NCBI GenBank assembly: GCA_040881995.1
Contig: JBBECD010000128.1
Location: 1 to 25,609, forward strand
DNA from: JAQCEJ01 sp040881995
GTDB lineage: Bacteria > Planctomycetota > Planctomycetia > Planctomycetales > Planctomycetaceae
DNA: 25,609 nucleotides
Reading direction: 5' to 3'
Positions within the stretch are counted from its first letter, which is position 1; each line of letters opens with the position of its first letter. A program made the translations under genes and the position numbers. The notes beneath the pieces were generated by a model. That model had not been told where the DNA came from, made no database searches, and was given only the letters and a program-made list of their open reading frames with translations. This document shows positions 15,574 to 24,768 of the stretch, one piece after another.

Positions 15574-17868
15574 CTACTGATCTTTAGCGACGCGCAGACC
15601 GGTCATCCATCGAGAATTTGGATCGGCGCCAAACCGATTCGCCGAACGGCCCACTCCGGCGCCTCGTGAAGAATGGCCGCCGCGGATAACACGCTCATCA
15701 CCGATCCAAACGATATCGTTGTAATATTCGTCATCTACCGGTTCGGCGAAAAATTGAATCGACTCTTCGGCCTGTTGCAAGACCACCGGATCGATCGCAA
15801 GCTCGTCTCGGTTCAAATAGGCGGCGTCATCATATATATCGAAGCACCATTCTTCGACGTTGCCATGCATGTCGTAAAGTCCGAATGCATTCGGTTCAAA
15901 CGAGCCGACGGATTTTGTGGTCCGAATTGGATTCCATGTTCTGGAGTCAGGCTTCACCGCCGGGTATCCTCCGAGCACATTGGCTTGCTGTTGGCTGCAC
16001 GTATTCCCGAAATTAAAGGCCGTTGTCGTGCCAGCACGGCAGGCGTATTCCCATTCGGCTTCGGTCGGCAAGCGATACCCCGTTCCGCCGGTGATCGTCA
16101 CATCGGCGTAGGTGATCCAACCGTCGGTGCGTCGCACGTTTTCGAGTTTATAATATGGGTTATGTTTTTCTTTTTCCGACAGCCGGTTGCAAAACTCGAC
16201 GGCATCGTACCAACTCACGTTCTCCACAGGGAAGCGGTCAGAAGTGGCAATAACGCGACGCCATCCGGTCAACTGGTATCCACTCGGATTCTTACCCGTC
16301 ACTGCCCGCCACTCGGACTGCGTGACTTCACACACACCAAGGTAGAACGGCTTGCTGATCTCCACCACATGCGGCGGGTTTTCGGCGAAGTAATTCGACG
16401 GAACGCTGCGGATGCCTTCGTAACTCTGATTTCGGGCCACTTCCATCGGCGACTGGTCTGCTCCCATCACGAATTTTCCCGCGGGTATCAGCGCAAGTCG
16501 CATTCCGAGCGAATTTGTCATATCCGGTTCGGTGGTCGATCGTGGCGGTGGCTCCGATTGCTCAAGGGTTAACCGTTCCCAAGGTTCATAGACGTCGGTT
16601 TGAGCTTGTTCGATCTTGATTTGGAACATGTCTTGAAGTACATCGAGACGGCACAACGTTACTTCGTGCATCGTCTCGACCTGATCGATGTTTTCGCCAT
16701 AGAGTAAGATTGAAACCCCGGTATCGGTCGTCAGGGCTTTTCCATTCGCTCGCCCGGCAAATTCGGCACCGTTCGTTGACTTTACCGCCGCAACCATTCG
16801 CTCCGAGGGAGTCTTGTTGAGGTTGCCCATGAACTTGAAAAAATTTCGCTCCTTCGTCAGTTTCACGAGTTCAGCGATACGACCATCGTCAACACTTCCT
16901 GGAAGAGCGGCGACGTCAAGCAAAGTGATATACTGCGAGGCTGGTGCGGCATCGTTGCCGACGACAGTCAACGTCGTGTGATACACGAATCCGTTCTGGT
17001 CCTTCGGTCGCGCCACCGAACGCTCACCATCCGCCACAATGCGCAGCTCTTTTGTCTGTTGCACTGGTTCCGACTGAATTTCGACGCCAAACGGATCGCT
17101 GATGCGACACGACTCGCCGGGGCGAAAGCGGATCTGGAGTCGATCTTTCGCGACGATTGCCCGCACTTTGCCGCGCAGGCCGGTCAGTTCTTTTGGACTG
17201 ACGGGGAGTTCGCCGATCCATACTCCAGATGTCGCACGTCCGACGTTGACGCTCGCGACTTCGCCCGACGTCGTCAGAACTTCGACGTCGTAGAGCTGTA
17301 TCTCGGTTTGATGGATTTCGCCAGCGAAGTATTCAGGCGAAATCACAAGTCTCCACGATTTCCCTGGATCGGAATTGGGGACTGTGCTCACGCGCGCGAC
17401 CAGCAGCATCGGGCCGACCGTGGTCCAATATCGCAACGGCGAATCGGCAATAGCTTCGGCGATCTCCAGTAACCCCGGTTGTCTGCTGGGTACGACGTCA
17501 CGTCGTAGCGTCTTCGCTATTCTTGCGGCGCCTTCCAGAACTGGAACATCGCGCAGGTCGATGTCAACTCGGCGCTCAAGCAGACGCGATTTCTCGTTGA
17601 GGTAAAGGAGCATTTGGTAATCCCTGAGCGTGAGAGGGAAATCCATTCCCACTTCCCTCAGGTAGTCAAACGAACGGCCTAACTGAAGCACGGTGCCGTC
17701 CTGGCTGGTAACGGTTATGCGTCTGTCCGACCACCGAGGACGGACGGCGATCGAGCAGTTCCCCGCGGCATTATCCGAAGTCGTCTCGTCATGGGCGAAA
17801 CAAATGCGATGAGTAAGCATGACGACGATCGACAAAATCGCCGCAAGCAACAGCGAATGGCGTTTCAT
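15574..17868 (-). CDS. exported SUMF1-domain protein with novel N-terminal half
   Basis: A 764-residue protein with a signal peptide (MKRHSLLLAAILSIVVML, cleavage near residue 25). Residues about 30-440 form an N-terminal part I do not recognise. Residues 450-764 are a formylglycine-generating-enzyme (SUMF1) fold: NVSWYDAVEF (550-559), YRLPTEAEWEYACR (598-611), HGNVEEWC (668-675) and RVIRGG (726-731). The last segment lacks the Cys pair used by true FGE, so it is more likely a binding or non-catalytic domain. An acidic insertion (about 682-725) separates the last two motifs. AAGGA is close to the ATG at 17868; the extension to 17919 is rejected because the signal peptide starts here. It lies in a minus-strand operon. 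Confidence 0.8.
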   Translation of the reverse strand: MKRHSLLLAAILSIVVMLTHRICFAHDETTSDNAAGNCSIAVRPRWSDRRITVTSQDGTVLQLGRSFDYLREVGMDFPLTLRDYQMLLYLNEKSRLLERRVDIDLRDVPVLEGAARIAKTLRRDVVPSRQPGLLEIAEAIADSPLRYWTTVGPMLLVARVSTVPNSDPGKSWRLVISPEYFAGEIHQTEIQLYDVEVLTTSGEVASVNVGRATSGVWIGELPVSPKELTGLRGKVRAIVAKDRLQIRFRPGESCRISDPFGVEIQSEPVQQTKELRIVADGERSVARPKDQNGFVYHTTLTVVGNDAAPASQYITLLDVAALPGSVDDGRIAELVKLTKERNFFKFMGNLNKTPSERMVAAVKSTNGAEFAGRANGKALTTDTGVSILLYGENIDQVETMHEVTLCRLDVLQDMFQIKIEQAQTDVYEPWERLTLEQSEPPPRSTTEPDMTNSLGMRLALIPAGKFVMGADQSPMEVARNQSYEGIRSVPSNYFAENPPHVVEISKPFYLGVCEVTQSEWRAVTGKNPSGYQLTGWRRVIATSDRFPVENVSWYDAVEFCNRLSEKEKHNPYYKLENVRRTDGWITYADVTITGGTGYRLPTEAEWEYACRAGTTTAFNFGNTCSQQQANVLGGYPAVKPDSRTWNPIRTTKSVGSFEPNAFGLYDMHGNVEEWCFDIYDDAAYLNRDELAIDPVVLQQAEESIQFFAEPVDDEYYNDIVWIGDERVIRGGHSSRGAGVGRSANRFGADPNSRWMTGLRVAKDQ

Positions 17869-17919
17869 TCCAGCGGTCCTTTCTATCCCGATACGTCGCG
17901 GTTCGCCGTCTGGTTGCAC

Positions 17920-18387
17920 TCACTTCGATGCCGAGTACAACTCGGCGAACTCCAGCACCCATTGGTCGATCAGGGCTTTGAACGACGTGAGGTTGACGTC
18001 GGTCAGCGTTTGGAAGTGATTGCGGCGGAAGACCTCTTTATTGCGGATCGTTCCCTTAGCGGCCAGTTCGACGATGTGGATCGGGCTGTACGGACGCACG
18101 ACCATTTCCAGCAGACTGAATAACGTCTGCCGCGGACTGAACTCGTCGCGCGAGATTTTCGCGCCCCAGCCGTCGCGGACGGCAGTTTGCATCTGAAAGC
18201 CGGGAAAGTGATCGCTGACTTTCATCAGACAGGCTTCGATGTGCTCGGAGAGTTCGAGACGGAATTTGGTGTGCAGGTTTTTCAGATCTTCTTCGCTCAT
18301 CGCCTGGGCGGCGGCTTCTTGACCTTTTTTCTCGCGGGTGTGCGCGCCCCGTTCGATGGCTCGTTGCAGGCGTTGTTCGAATTCCAT
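17920..18387 (-). CDS. conserved-looking cytoplasmic protein of unknown function (155 aa)
   Basis: A 155-residue protein with no signal peptide or membrane helix. It starts MEFEQRLQRAIERG, is strongly helical and charged up to about residue 55, and has a mixed alpha/beta stretch (about 70-115, including SRDEFSPRQTLFSLLEMVVRP). It ends LIDQWVLEFAELYSASK. The frame continues upstream to 18729, but that part is Arg-rich without structure, so the ATG at 18387 (weak GACGGA upstream) is chosen. It is 51 bp before the SUMF1-domain gene on the same strand and probably heads that operon. No family recognised. Confidence 0.65.
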   Translation of the reverse strand: MEFEQRLQRAIERGAHTREKKGQEAAAQAMSEEDLKNLHTKFRLELSEHIEACLMKVSDHFPGFQMQTAVRDGWGAKISRDEFSPRQTLFSLLEMVVRPYSPIHIVELAAKGTIRNKEVFRRNHFQTLTDVNLTSFKALIDQWVLEFAELYSASK

Positions 18388-18784
18388 GTCACGTCCGTCA
18401 TCTGGTGGAAATATCCGGCGGTAAAGGGGCGGCCCTGAATGTCTCAAGGATCGGCCCGATTGAATTTTAAAGCCCGCTCGATGCCGGATGCAACGCGAAC
18501 GGTCGATTTTCCTGTTCGGACGGTCGTGCCGATCGCGAAAACGGAGCGCCCCTCGCGGTCGCATTGTCTGTTTTCCCCTGTCGGAATAACGGCAGTTTCC
18601 GCCACTGGGACGAGGCCGAAAGTCGAGATTCCGCCGCCGCGGCGAAAACTCGCGCTTGACGCCAAACGGATTCTTGCAGACACTATTGTAAATGTGACAA
18701 GCAGAATTTACCGAAACCGGCAGGTCCATTCTTCCCGGCCGAACGCACTCGAACCGGGCATGTTAAAATTGGACGCGACGCAGC
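18388..18784. other. divergent intergenic region
   Basis: It lies between the minus-strand gene starting at 18387 and the plus-strand gene at 18785 and should hold both promoters. A TTGACG at 18656-18661 and AT-rich sequence after it could be promoter parts on the plus strand, but no -10 is at proper spacing. A 155-codon frame at 18439-18906 runs into the next gene in another frame and looks spurious. Confidence 0.5.
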
Positions 18785-19102
18785 ATGGAAATGTTCGACT
18801 GGGAACTGTGGCAGAAGTCGCAATGGAATTGGGCTCTCTTAATTTTAATCATAACTGCTGGCGCAGCCGTTATTTTAAAAATTCGTACGTGGATGGCGGA
18901 GAGTGATGATCCTGCGGCCTCGGCGCAGCAAATGCTGATGCAAATGAAAGATTTGAAACACGAAGGTGTCCTGACGGATGCCGAATTCCGAAAAATCAAT
19001 AGTCGGTTCACCGGACGACCCGATGACGCTCCCACTCTGACACCTCCTCCCTCGGCTTCCGAAGGGAACTCATCTCGCGAGGGACCGTCCCCATCCAGGT
19101 GA
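18785..19102 (+). CDS. small SHOCT-like membrane protein
   Basis: A 105-residue protein with one membrane helix (about 17-32, WALLILIITAGAAVIL). A SHOCT-like short helical hairpin follows at about 51-75 (QMKDLKHEGVLTDAEFRKIN), then a Pro/Ser-rich tail. SHOCT motifs occur at the ends of many small membrane proteins and are thought to help oligomerisation; the function is unknown. It lies 74 bp before clpX on the same strand, in the place where clpP is often found in other bacteria. Confidence 0.7.
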   Translation: MEMFDWELWQKSQWNWALLILIITAGAAVILKIRTWMAESDDPAASAQQMLMQMKDLKHEGVLTDAEFRKINSRFTGRPDDAPTLTPPPSASEGNSSREGPSPSR

Positions 19103-19176
19103 ATCCATCCGCACAGATGTGCTCATTTTTCACCGAAATAGAGACGGTCTTGACCGGCAGCATTGAAGGAAACCTG

Positions 19177-20451
<1,275 letters not shown>

Positions 20452-20764
20452 TTTCGCGGCCCGCTAAATCGAATTCAACGATCACTGCTCACCGGTTCCT
20501 GGGGTGAGCAGTGATTTTTTATGCCGGTGCTCCGTCGCGTTCACGTTCGACAGGGTGGATGCGCAGCGGGATATGCGACTCGTTTCGATCGCCGGCCGAG
20601 CCCTGTGGACGCATTATCACGATCTGCAATGAGTCTCCGAATCTCTCATTTTTTCGTATTTTTCAGGATGTGCCGCGCGCGATCGAACAGTTAGAATGGA
20701 ACGGGCGGGTTTCTGATACTTCGCCCGTCTCCCCGGTGCTCTTACCTGATTTCGATCTATTGCC
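20452..20764. other. intergenic region between clpX and FHA gene
   Basis: It contains the clpX terminator (20481-20520). An 85-codon frame at 20511-20768 begins in the terminator T-run and has no protein features. The remainder should hold the promoter of the FHA gene, but no clear -35/-10 pair was identified. Confidence 0.55.
20481..20520 (+). terminator. clpX intrinsic terminator
   Basis: ATCACTGCTCACC (20481-20493) pairs perfectly over 13 bp with GGTGAGCAGTGAT (20503-20515), with a 9-nt loop and a run of six T residues (20515-20520). It is 29 bp after the clpX stop. Confidence 0.9.
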
Positions 20765-21655
20765 ATGAATGTGTTTCTCCAACTGACGAGCAAGAGTTCC
20801 GGACCGAAACGCGTCCGGCTGAAGTCGATGACCGTCATCGGCCGCAGCAAGCAATGCCAATTGCGGATCTCCTCCACCGAGGTCAGCCGCGAACATTGTC
20901 AGATTGCGGTCACGTACGACGGCGCGTATCTCGTCGACCTGGGAAGCTCCAACGGCACCGAAGTTGATGGACACGTCATTAAACCGGGGGCTCCCGTCAA
21001 ACTCGCTTCCGGCATGCGGCTCTCGATCGGGCCGGCTCATTTCATCGTTCAATGCGAACAGGACGTTGAAACTCCCGCGGCCGACAGCGACCCTTTTCAG
21101 ATCGAACGCGAGAAACCGCTGCACGACACGGCCCTCATCAGCCCCGGCTCGATTCCGACGCGGCTCGATGCAAAATCGGCCGGCGACGACGATAGTAAAA
21201 ACAGACCGCGCCGGCATGATGCGATGACCGAGTTGAGTTTTGCGACCATCGACGACGATCCGCACGACGATTTTTCGGAATGGAATATGAACGTTCTCGA
21301 AGAGGGGGGAAACGGCGCCTCGATTCACGAACCGGCCGATGGTGATTCCGACATCAAACCCAAAAAGCCGTTTTCGCTGTTCTCGCTGTTGAAACGGCAT
21401 CCCGCTCCGTCTGAAGAATCGAAAGTGAATAAGTTCGCCGATGATTTCCCCAGCGACGTCGCCAAAACAGCCGACGCCGAGTCTGCTAAGGATTCGAGCG
21501 CCGATCAGCCGACTCAAGGCGACGGCGCGACACCGATTGCACGGGAGGAATCCCTCGACGAGGATATCGGGCCAAGCGCGATCGTGCCGGACGACCAGCC
21601 CGCAGCAAACAGGGTCAACGACGATCTCAACGATTTTCTGAAAAAGCTCTCCTGA
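20765..21655 (+). CDS. FHA domain protein with long acidic tail
   Basis: A 296-residue protein. Residues 1-98 form a forkhead-associated domain with the phosphothreonine-binding set: GRS (26-28, R27), SREH (41-44) and SSNGT (61-65). FHA domains bind phosphothreonine peptides, typically on Ser/Thr kinases or their substrates. Residues about 100-296 are Asp/Pro/Ser-rich and apparently disordered, with a short conserved-looking end DDLNDFLKKLS that could bind a partner. No ribosome-binding site is strong before the ATG. It is followed 60 bp later by the CaMKII-AD gene. The Ser/Thr kinase at 6161 is a possible source of its ligand (inference). Confidence 0.87.
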   Translation: MNVFLQLTSKSSGPKRVRLKSMTVIGRSKQCQLRISSTEVSREHCQIAVTYDGAYLVDLGSSNGTEVDGHVIKPGAPVKLASGMRLSIGPAHFIVQCEQDVETPAADSDPFQIEREKPLHDTALISPGSIPTRLDAKSAGDDDSKNRPRRHDAMTELSFATIDDDPHDDFSEWNMNVLEEGGNGASIHEPADGDSDIKPKKPFSLFSLLKRHPAPSEESKVNKFADDFPSDVAKTADAESAKDSSADQPTQGDGATPIAREESLDEDIGPSAIVPDDQPAANRVNDDLNDFLKKLS

Positions 21656-21715
21656 CACCGCCGGAAATTCCCGGTTCCTATTTTCCCCGCCACTGGAAAG
21701 GTTTCTGCTGCTGAA

Positions 21716-22093
21716 ATGAGCGAACAAACGACGGAGTTGCTCGACTTAAGTCGACAACTGATCAAGGCCATCGAAACACAGAACTGGGAACAGTACGTGA
21801 TGTTATGCGATGCGGACCTGACGGCGTTCGAACCCGAGGCCCGGGGCCACCGGGTGCAAGGGCTCGATTTTCATCACTTCTACTTCAAACTGTCCGGGTC
21901 GGGGAAACCGCGGCAGTCGACGCTGATCGATCCCCGCGTGCAAGTTTTCGGAGAAACGGCTCTCGTCACCTACGTCCGTCTGACTCAATCTCTCGACGAC
22001 AACGGTTCTCCGCAATCATCGGCCTGTGAAGAAACGCGCATCTGGCAGCGCAAGAACGGCCAATGGAAACACATTCATTTTCATCGGTCATAA
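21716..22093 (+). CDS. CaMKII association-domain / NTF2-like protein
   Basis: A 125-residue protein that is almost entirely one NTF2-like cone fold. LLDLSRQLIKAIETQNWEQY forms the first helices; ADLTAFEPEARGHRVQGLDFHHFYF and the later strands with CEETRIWQRKNGQWKHIHFHRS match the calcium/calmodulin-dependent kinase II association domain family. In animals this domain assembles CaMKII into rings; bacterial stand-alone members are usually unassigned and could bind small ligands. It lies directly after the FHA gene, so a shared signalling role is possible. A GGAAAGG lies about 13 nt before the ATG, rather far. Confidence 0.8.
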   Translation: MSEQTTELLDLSRQLIKAIETQNWEQYVMLCDADLTAFEPEARGHRVQGLDFHHFYFKLSGSGKPRQSTLIDPRVQVFGETALVTYVRLTQSLDDNGSPQSSACEETRIWQRKNGQWKHIHFHRS

Positions 22094-22132
22094 GTTTGTG
22101 TTTCAAGTACTCGAGCAGTGTGTTGAAAAAAT

Positions 22133-22211
22133 GGGTGGCACTGGCGGCTTGCCCGCCAGTGTGAACGATAAACTTCGAAAAAACACGGCGGACAAGCCGC
22201 CCGTGCCACCC
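22133..22211. repeat. 79-bp cruciform-like palindromic element
   Basis: The outer arms GGGTGGCAC (22133-22141) and GTGCCACCC (22203-22211) are perfectly complementary. Inside, two further hairpins are formed by CACTGGCGG-CTTGC-CCGCCAGTG and CACGGCGG-ACAAG-CCGCCCGTG. The three-stem layout resembles REP/MITE-type elements. It lies 27 bp before the start of the receiver-like gene, whose ribosome-binding site is just beyond it. Confidence 0.8.
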
Positions 22212-22237
22212 GGCAGCTTTCGCATCGAGGATAAAAT

Positions 22238-22633
22238 ATGTCGGCATCGGCGACCGGTAACGCGGTCGGAATTTTGTGCACGCACGATCTGATGTTTTAC
22301 AGCCAGGTGACCGGTGCGGCACGGTCGCTTGGGAAGAAGATGATCGGCGTGCGCTCGGTGGATGACCTGCTGACGCGGCTGGCGGAAGCGCCGGCGAAAT
22401 GTCTGTTTCTCGATCTGATGCTGCCAGGGCTGGAGGTCGATCGCGACATCCCGCGGATTCGCGACGCCTGTGTCGCGGGTTTGGTGATTGTGGCGTATGG
22501 TCCGCACGTGCAGGTCGCTCGGCTGGAACAAGCGGAAGCGGCGGGATGCGACGCCGTGATGCCCCGCAGCCGGTTTTCGTCGTCGCTCAACGCCTTGATC
22601 GAGCAATATCTGCCGGCATGTCTCGAAACGTGA
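22238..22633 (+). CDS. degenerate response-regulator receiver domain protein
   Basis: A 131-residue protein consisting of one receiver-like fold. FLDLMLPGLEV places Asp59 at the phospho-acceptor position, but other signature residues are changed: the acidic pair near the N-terminus reads CTHD, the Thr/Ser after strand 4 is Tyr87 (VIVAYG), and the conserved Lys is in a PRSRF segment (Arg110). It is therefore probably a pseudo-receiver that signals without normal phosphorylation. GAGGA lies 6 nt before the ATG. No output domain is attached. It may belong with the FHA and CaMKII-AD genes upstream, although a palindromic element separates them. Confidence 0.75.
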   Translation: MSASATGNAVGILCTHDLMFYSQVTGAARSLGKKMIGVRSVDDLLTRLAEAPAKCLFLDLMLPGLEVDRDIPRIRDACVAGLVIVAYGPHVQVARLEQAEAAGCDAVMPRSRFSSSLNALIEQYLPACLET

Positions 22634-23046
22634 TTGTCGTGCGAGTCGCTTTATAACGGCGAGAAGGAAATGTCGGATTTTAACGTCAAAAGAAAAGGCC
22701 CGAAAAAATCGGTCGCAGCGGTCGGGTAAATGAACTGTCCGCTTTTTGAGAAGATCTTGCCAGTTCCGGCTTGACACCGTTTAACTCACCTATACACTTT
22801 AACAATGGAGCTTACGAAAATCTCGAAATCATTTCCCCGTTCATTTTTGGCACCGGCAATCCGCCTTACGATTGGCGCACAAGAGATGAGAGCAGTTCCG
22901 TCACGTTAGGCCGTCCGGTCAGGATTTAATAATCAGCGCGGTGATTCGCTCCCCAACGACTCGCTTTCCGATAACTCGCTCTCCCTACCGGTGAGCGACG
23001 GCGGCGAATCAAACCCCAACACCGTTTCGCAGTGAGGAATGAAAAC
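22634..23046. other. intergenic region before coiled-coil gene
   Basis: It contains a candidate promoter at 22771-22798 and a possible long leader (about 240 nt). Three short imperfect repeats of ACTCGCTNTCC type lie at about 22943-22985. GATTCGC (22943-22949) is complementary to GCGAATC (23004-23010). No coding sequence is seen. Confidence 0.55.
22771..22798 (+). promoter_or_regulatory. candidate sigma70-type promoter
   Basis: A perfect TTGACA (22771-22776) is followed after 16 bp by TACACT (22793-22798) in an AT-rich stretch. It is about 250 nt upstream of the coiled-coil gene start at 23047 and points towards it. Confidence 0.45.
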
Positions 23047-24564
23047 ATGGCAGCAGCCAACAAGTCGGCTGGACTACAGATCGTCGCGGGACTTTGTTTC
23101 TTCGTCATGGTGATCGCCGTCGCCATCGCTTACTCCTTTCATAAGGATCTCTCCGAAAACTCGGCGAAATACGAACAGACGACCGCCGAACTGCGAGCCG
23201 AGAAAGAAACCACCGTGCGTTTCGATCAGGAAATTCAGGCTCTCAAGCAGAAAATCGGTTCGAACGCAGCCGTGGTCGGCGTGGGTGACGACAAGAATCC
23301 CCAGACCGTGCTCGGCGACATGGATGCCCAGATCGCTCTTTACGGCAAGACCTACGCCCAGCCGACGATGATTCAGACCATCGTCAAACTGCGGCAGGAA
23401 TTGGACAACGCCGCCAAGGAACGTGACGCCGCCGTTGCCGACCTGAAGACCGCCCAACAAACCGTGCTCGCCTTGCGAGGACAGTACCAGAGCCAGGCGG
23501 ATGTCGTCATCGCGGCGAAGACCGACATCGAAAGCCAGTTGTCGGACCTGATCGAAGAGAAGGAAGAAAGGCTCGGCGCCAAGAATACCGAAATCGACGA
23601 ACTGAGTACCGATAGGGCCGAACTGCGCATCGCCCTCGATCGCGAAAAAGAAGAACACGACCAAGACGTCAAACGCATGACCAACGACAACGACCGCTTG
23701 GTCGCGGCCAATGATCAGCTTCGCGACAAACTCAATGAAATCACCGCCGATAACTTCGAAATGGAAGACGGCGAAATTCGCTGGGTCGACAATATCAATT
23801 CGACCGTCTGGATCAGCCTCGGCACAGCAGACAACCTGCCGGAGCAGACGACCTTCAGCGTCTATTCCAAGTCGCATCGGGGCGTCGGCCGCGGCAAGGA
23901 AGACCTGATCGCCTCGATCGAAGTCATTCGCGTCACCGGACCGCACACGGCGCAGGCCCGCATTCTGGAGGACGACATTTATCGTCCGATCACTCCGGGC
24001 GACGTCGTCTATACGCCGCTTTGGAGCCCGGGACGGCGGCCGAAGTTTTCTCTCGTCGGTTCGTTCGATCTGGACGGCGACGGCCGCAGCGACCGCGAAA
24101 ACCTGCACGACATCATCGCCGCCACCGGCGCCGAAATCGATAACGAAATCGACGATCAAGGCAACCGCACGGGGGACGGCGTCACGATCGACACGAAATT
24201 CCTGATCAAGGGACAAATGCCCGATCCGTCGGCAACGCCGGATCCGAAAGAGCAGGCCGTTGCGTTGCGAGTCCTCAAGGAATATAAAAATATCCAGAAA
24301 GAGGCTCGTGAAAACGGTGTTCGTCTCGTTCCCATGAATGACTTCCTCGATTATATCGGCTACAAGCCGCAACAGCGGTCGTGGGTTCCGGGCGAGAAGG
24401 TGCCCTGGACGCTGCAAAACGGTGCTCAGAGCGTCGGCACCGATGAAGTGGGCGGAAACCGTCTTTCCACGGGGAACGTCTCCGGAGCCTTCACACGCAG
24501 CAAGCGTCTGAAGTCGGATTCGGGAACCGGCAACACCAGCAAACTCTTCGGCGAAGGATATTGA
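23047..24564 (+). CDS. membrane-anchored coiled-coil protein
   Basis: A 505-residue protein. An N-terminal membrane helix (about 9-30) leaves the rest outside the cytoplasm. Long coiled coils rich in Glu/Lys/Asp cover about 35-75 and 110-235. They are followed by a beta-rich domain (about 240-325, including VWISLGTADNLPEQTTFSVY and PITPGDVVYTPLW) resembling SH3-like barrel domains of other envelope proteins. A BRCT-like segment (about 333-390, FSLVGSFDLDGDGRSDREN to DTKFLIKG) and a Ser/Gly-rich tail complete it. The ATG at 23047 has GAGGA 8 nt upstream; the GTG at 23032 is less likely. I cannot name the family; a structural or scaffold role in the envelope is inferred. An intrinsic terminator follows. 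Confidence 0.75.
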   Translation: MAAANKSAGLQIVAGLCFFVMVIAVAIAYSFHKDLSENSAKYEQTTAELRAEKETTVRFDQEIQALKQKIGSNAAVVGVGDDKNPQTVLGDMDAQIALYGKTYAQPTMIQTIVKLRQELDNAAKERDAAVADLKTAQQTVLALRGQYQSQADVVIAAKTDIESQLSDLIEEKEERLGAKNTEIDELSTDRAELRIALDREKEEHDQDVKRMTNDNDRLVAANDQLRDKLNEITADNFEMEDGEIRWVDNINSTVWISLGTADNLPEQTTFSVYSKSHRGVGRGKEDLIASIEVIRVTGPHTAQARILEDDIYRPITPGDVVYTPLWSPGRRPKFSLVGSFDLDGDGRSDRENLHDIIAATGAEIDNEIDDQGNRTGDGVTIDTKFLIKGQMPDPSATPDPKEQAVALRVLKEYKNIQKEARENGVRLVPMNDFLDYIGYKPQQRSWVPGEKVPWTLQNGAQSVGTDEVGGNRLSTGNVSGAFTRSKRLKSDSGTGNTSKLFGEGY

Positions 24565-24594
24565 TCGCCATTCGAACGCAAACGAATCAGAAAT

Positions 24595-24628
24595 AAAAGC
24601 CACCGGTTTCAAAACCGGTGGCTTTTTT
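24595..24628. terminator. bidirectional intrinsic terminator
   Basis: GCCACCGGTTT pairs with AAACCGGTGGC in a nearly continuous stem with a small loop, followed by TTTTTT (24623-24628) on the plus strand. The minus strand also has TTTTATTT after the stem, so it can end both the coiled-coil gene (stop 24564) and the convergent histidine kinase gene (stop 24736). Confidence 0.88.
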
Positions 24629-24768
24629 AATGTCGAATGTCGAAATCCGAATGTCGAATGATCAAATGACGAAACGGTCAAACGACGTTCGAGCGCGGAG
24701 CATTTTTTCCACTTTCGGGCTTCGACATTTGTCATTCATTCGACATTCGGATTTCGACATTCGACATT
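24629..24768. repeat. 140-bp inverted-repeat element with 33-bp perfect arms
   Basis: The left arm 24629-24661 is the exact reverse complement of 24736-24768. Each arm is built from AATGTCGAA units. The arms continue inward imperfectly (AAATGACGAA near 24664 against AAATGTCGAA on the other strand), leaving a centre of about 60-75 bp without coding capacity. The right arm lies inside the 3' end of the histidine kinase gene and supplies its last 10 codons and stop. The left arm starts right after the terminator T-run. Confidence 0.85.

Noticed and set aside
18388..18729. N-terminal extension of the 155-residue protein gene
   Set aside because: The added 114 residues are Arg/Pro-rich without structure; the helical conserved-looking part starts at the ATG at 18387.
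20511..20768. 85-codon frame between clpX and the FHA gene
   Set aside because: It starts inside the clpX terminator T-run and has no protein features.
22103..22777. 224-codon minus-strand frame opposite the receiver-like gene
   Set aside because: It runs through the 79-bp palindromic element and is antisense to a gene with a good ribosome-binding site and receiver fold.
22943..22987. Short ACTCGCTNTCC-type repeats as a CRISPR or iteron array
   Set aside because: Only three imperfect units of about 14 bp without spacer regularity; too few for an array or origin.
23074..24735. 553-codon open frame on the minus strand opposite the coiled-coil gene
   Set aside because: It is antisense to a gene with a clear ribosome-binding site, membrane helix and heptads; its translation is Phe/Val/Asp-rich without domain motifs. 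Long antisense frames are common in this GC-rich codon usage.
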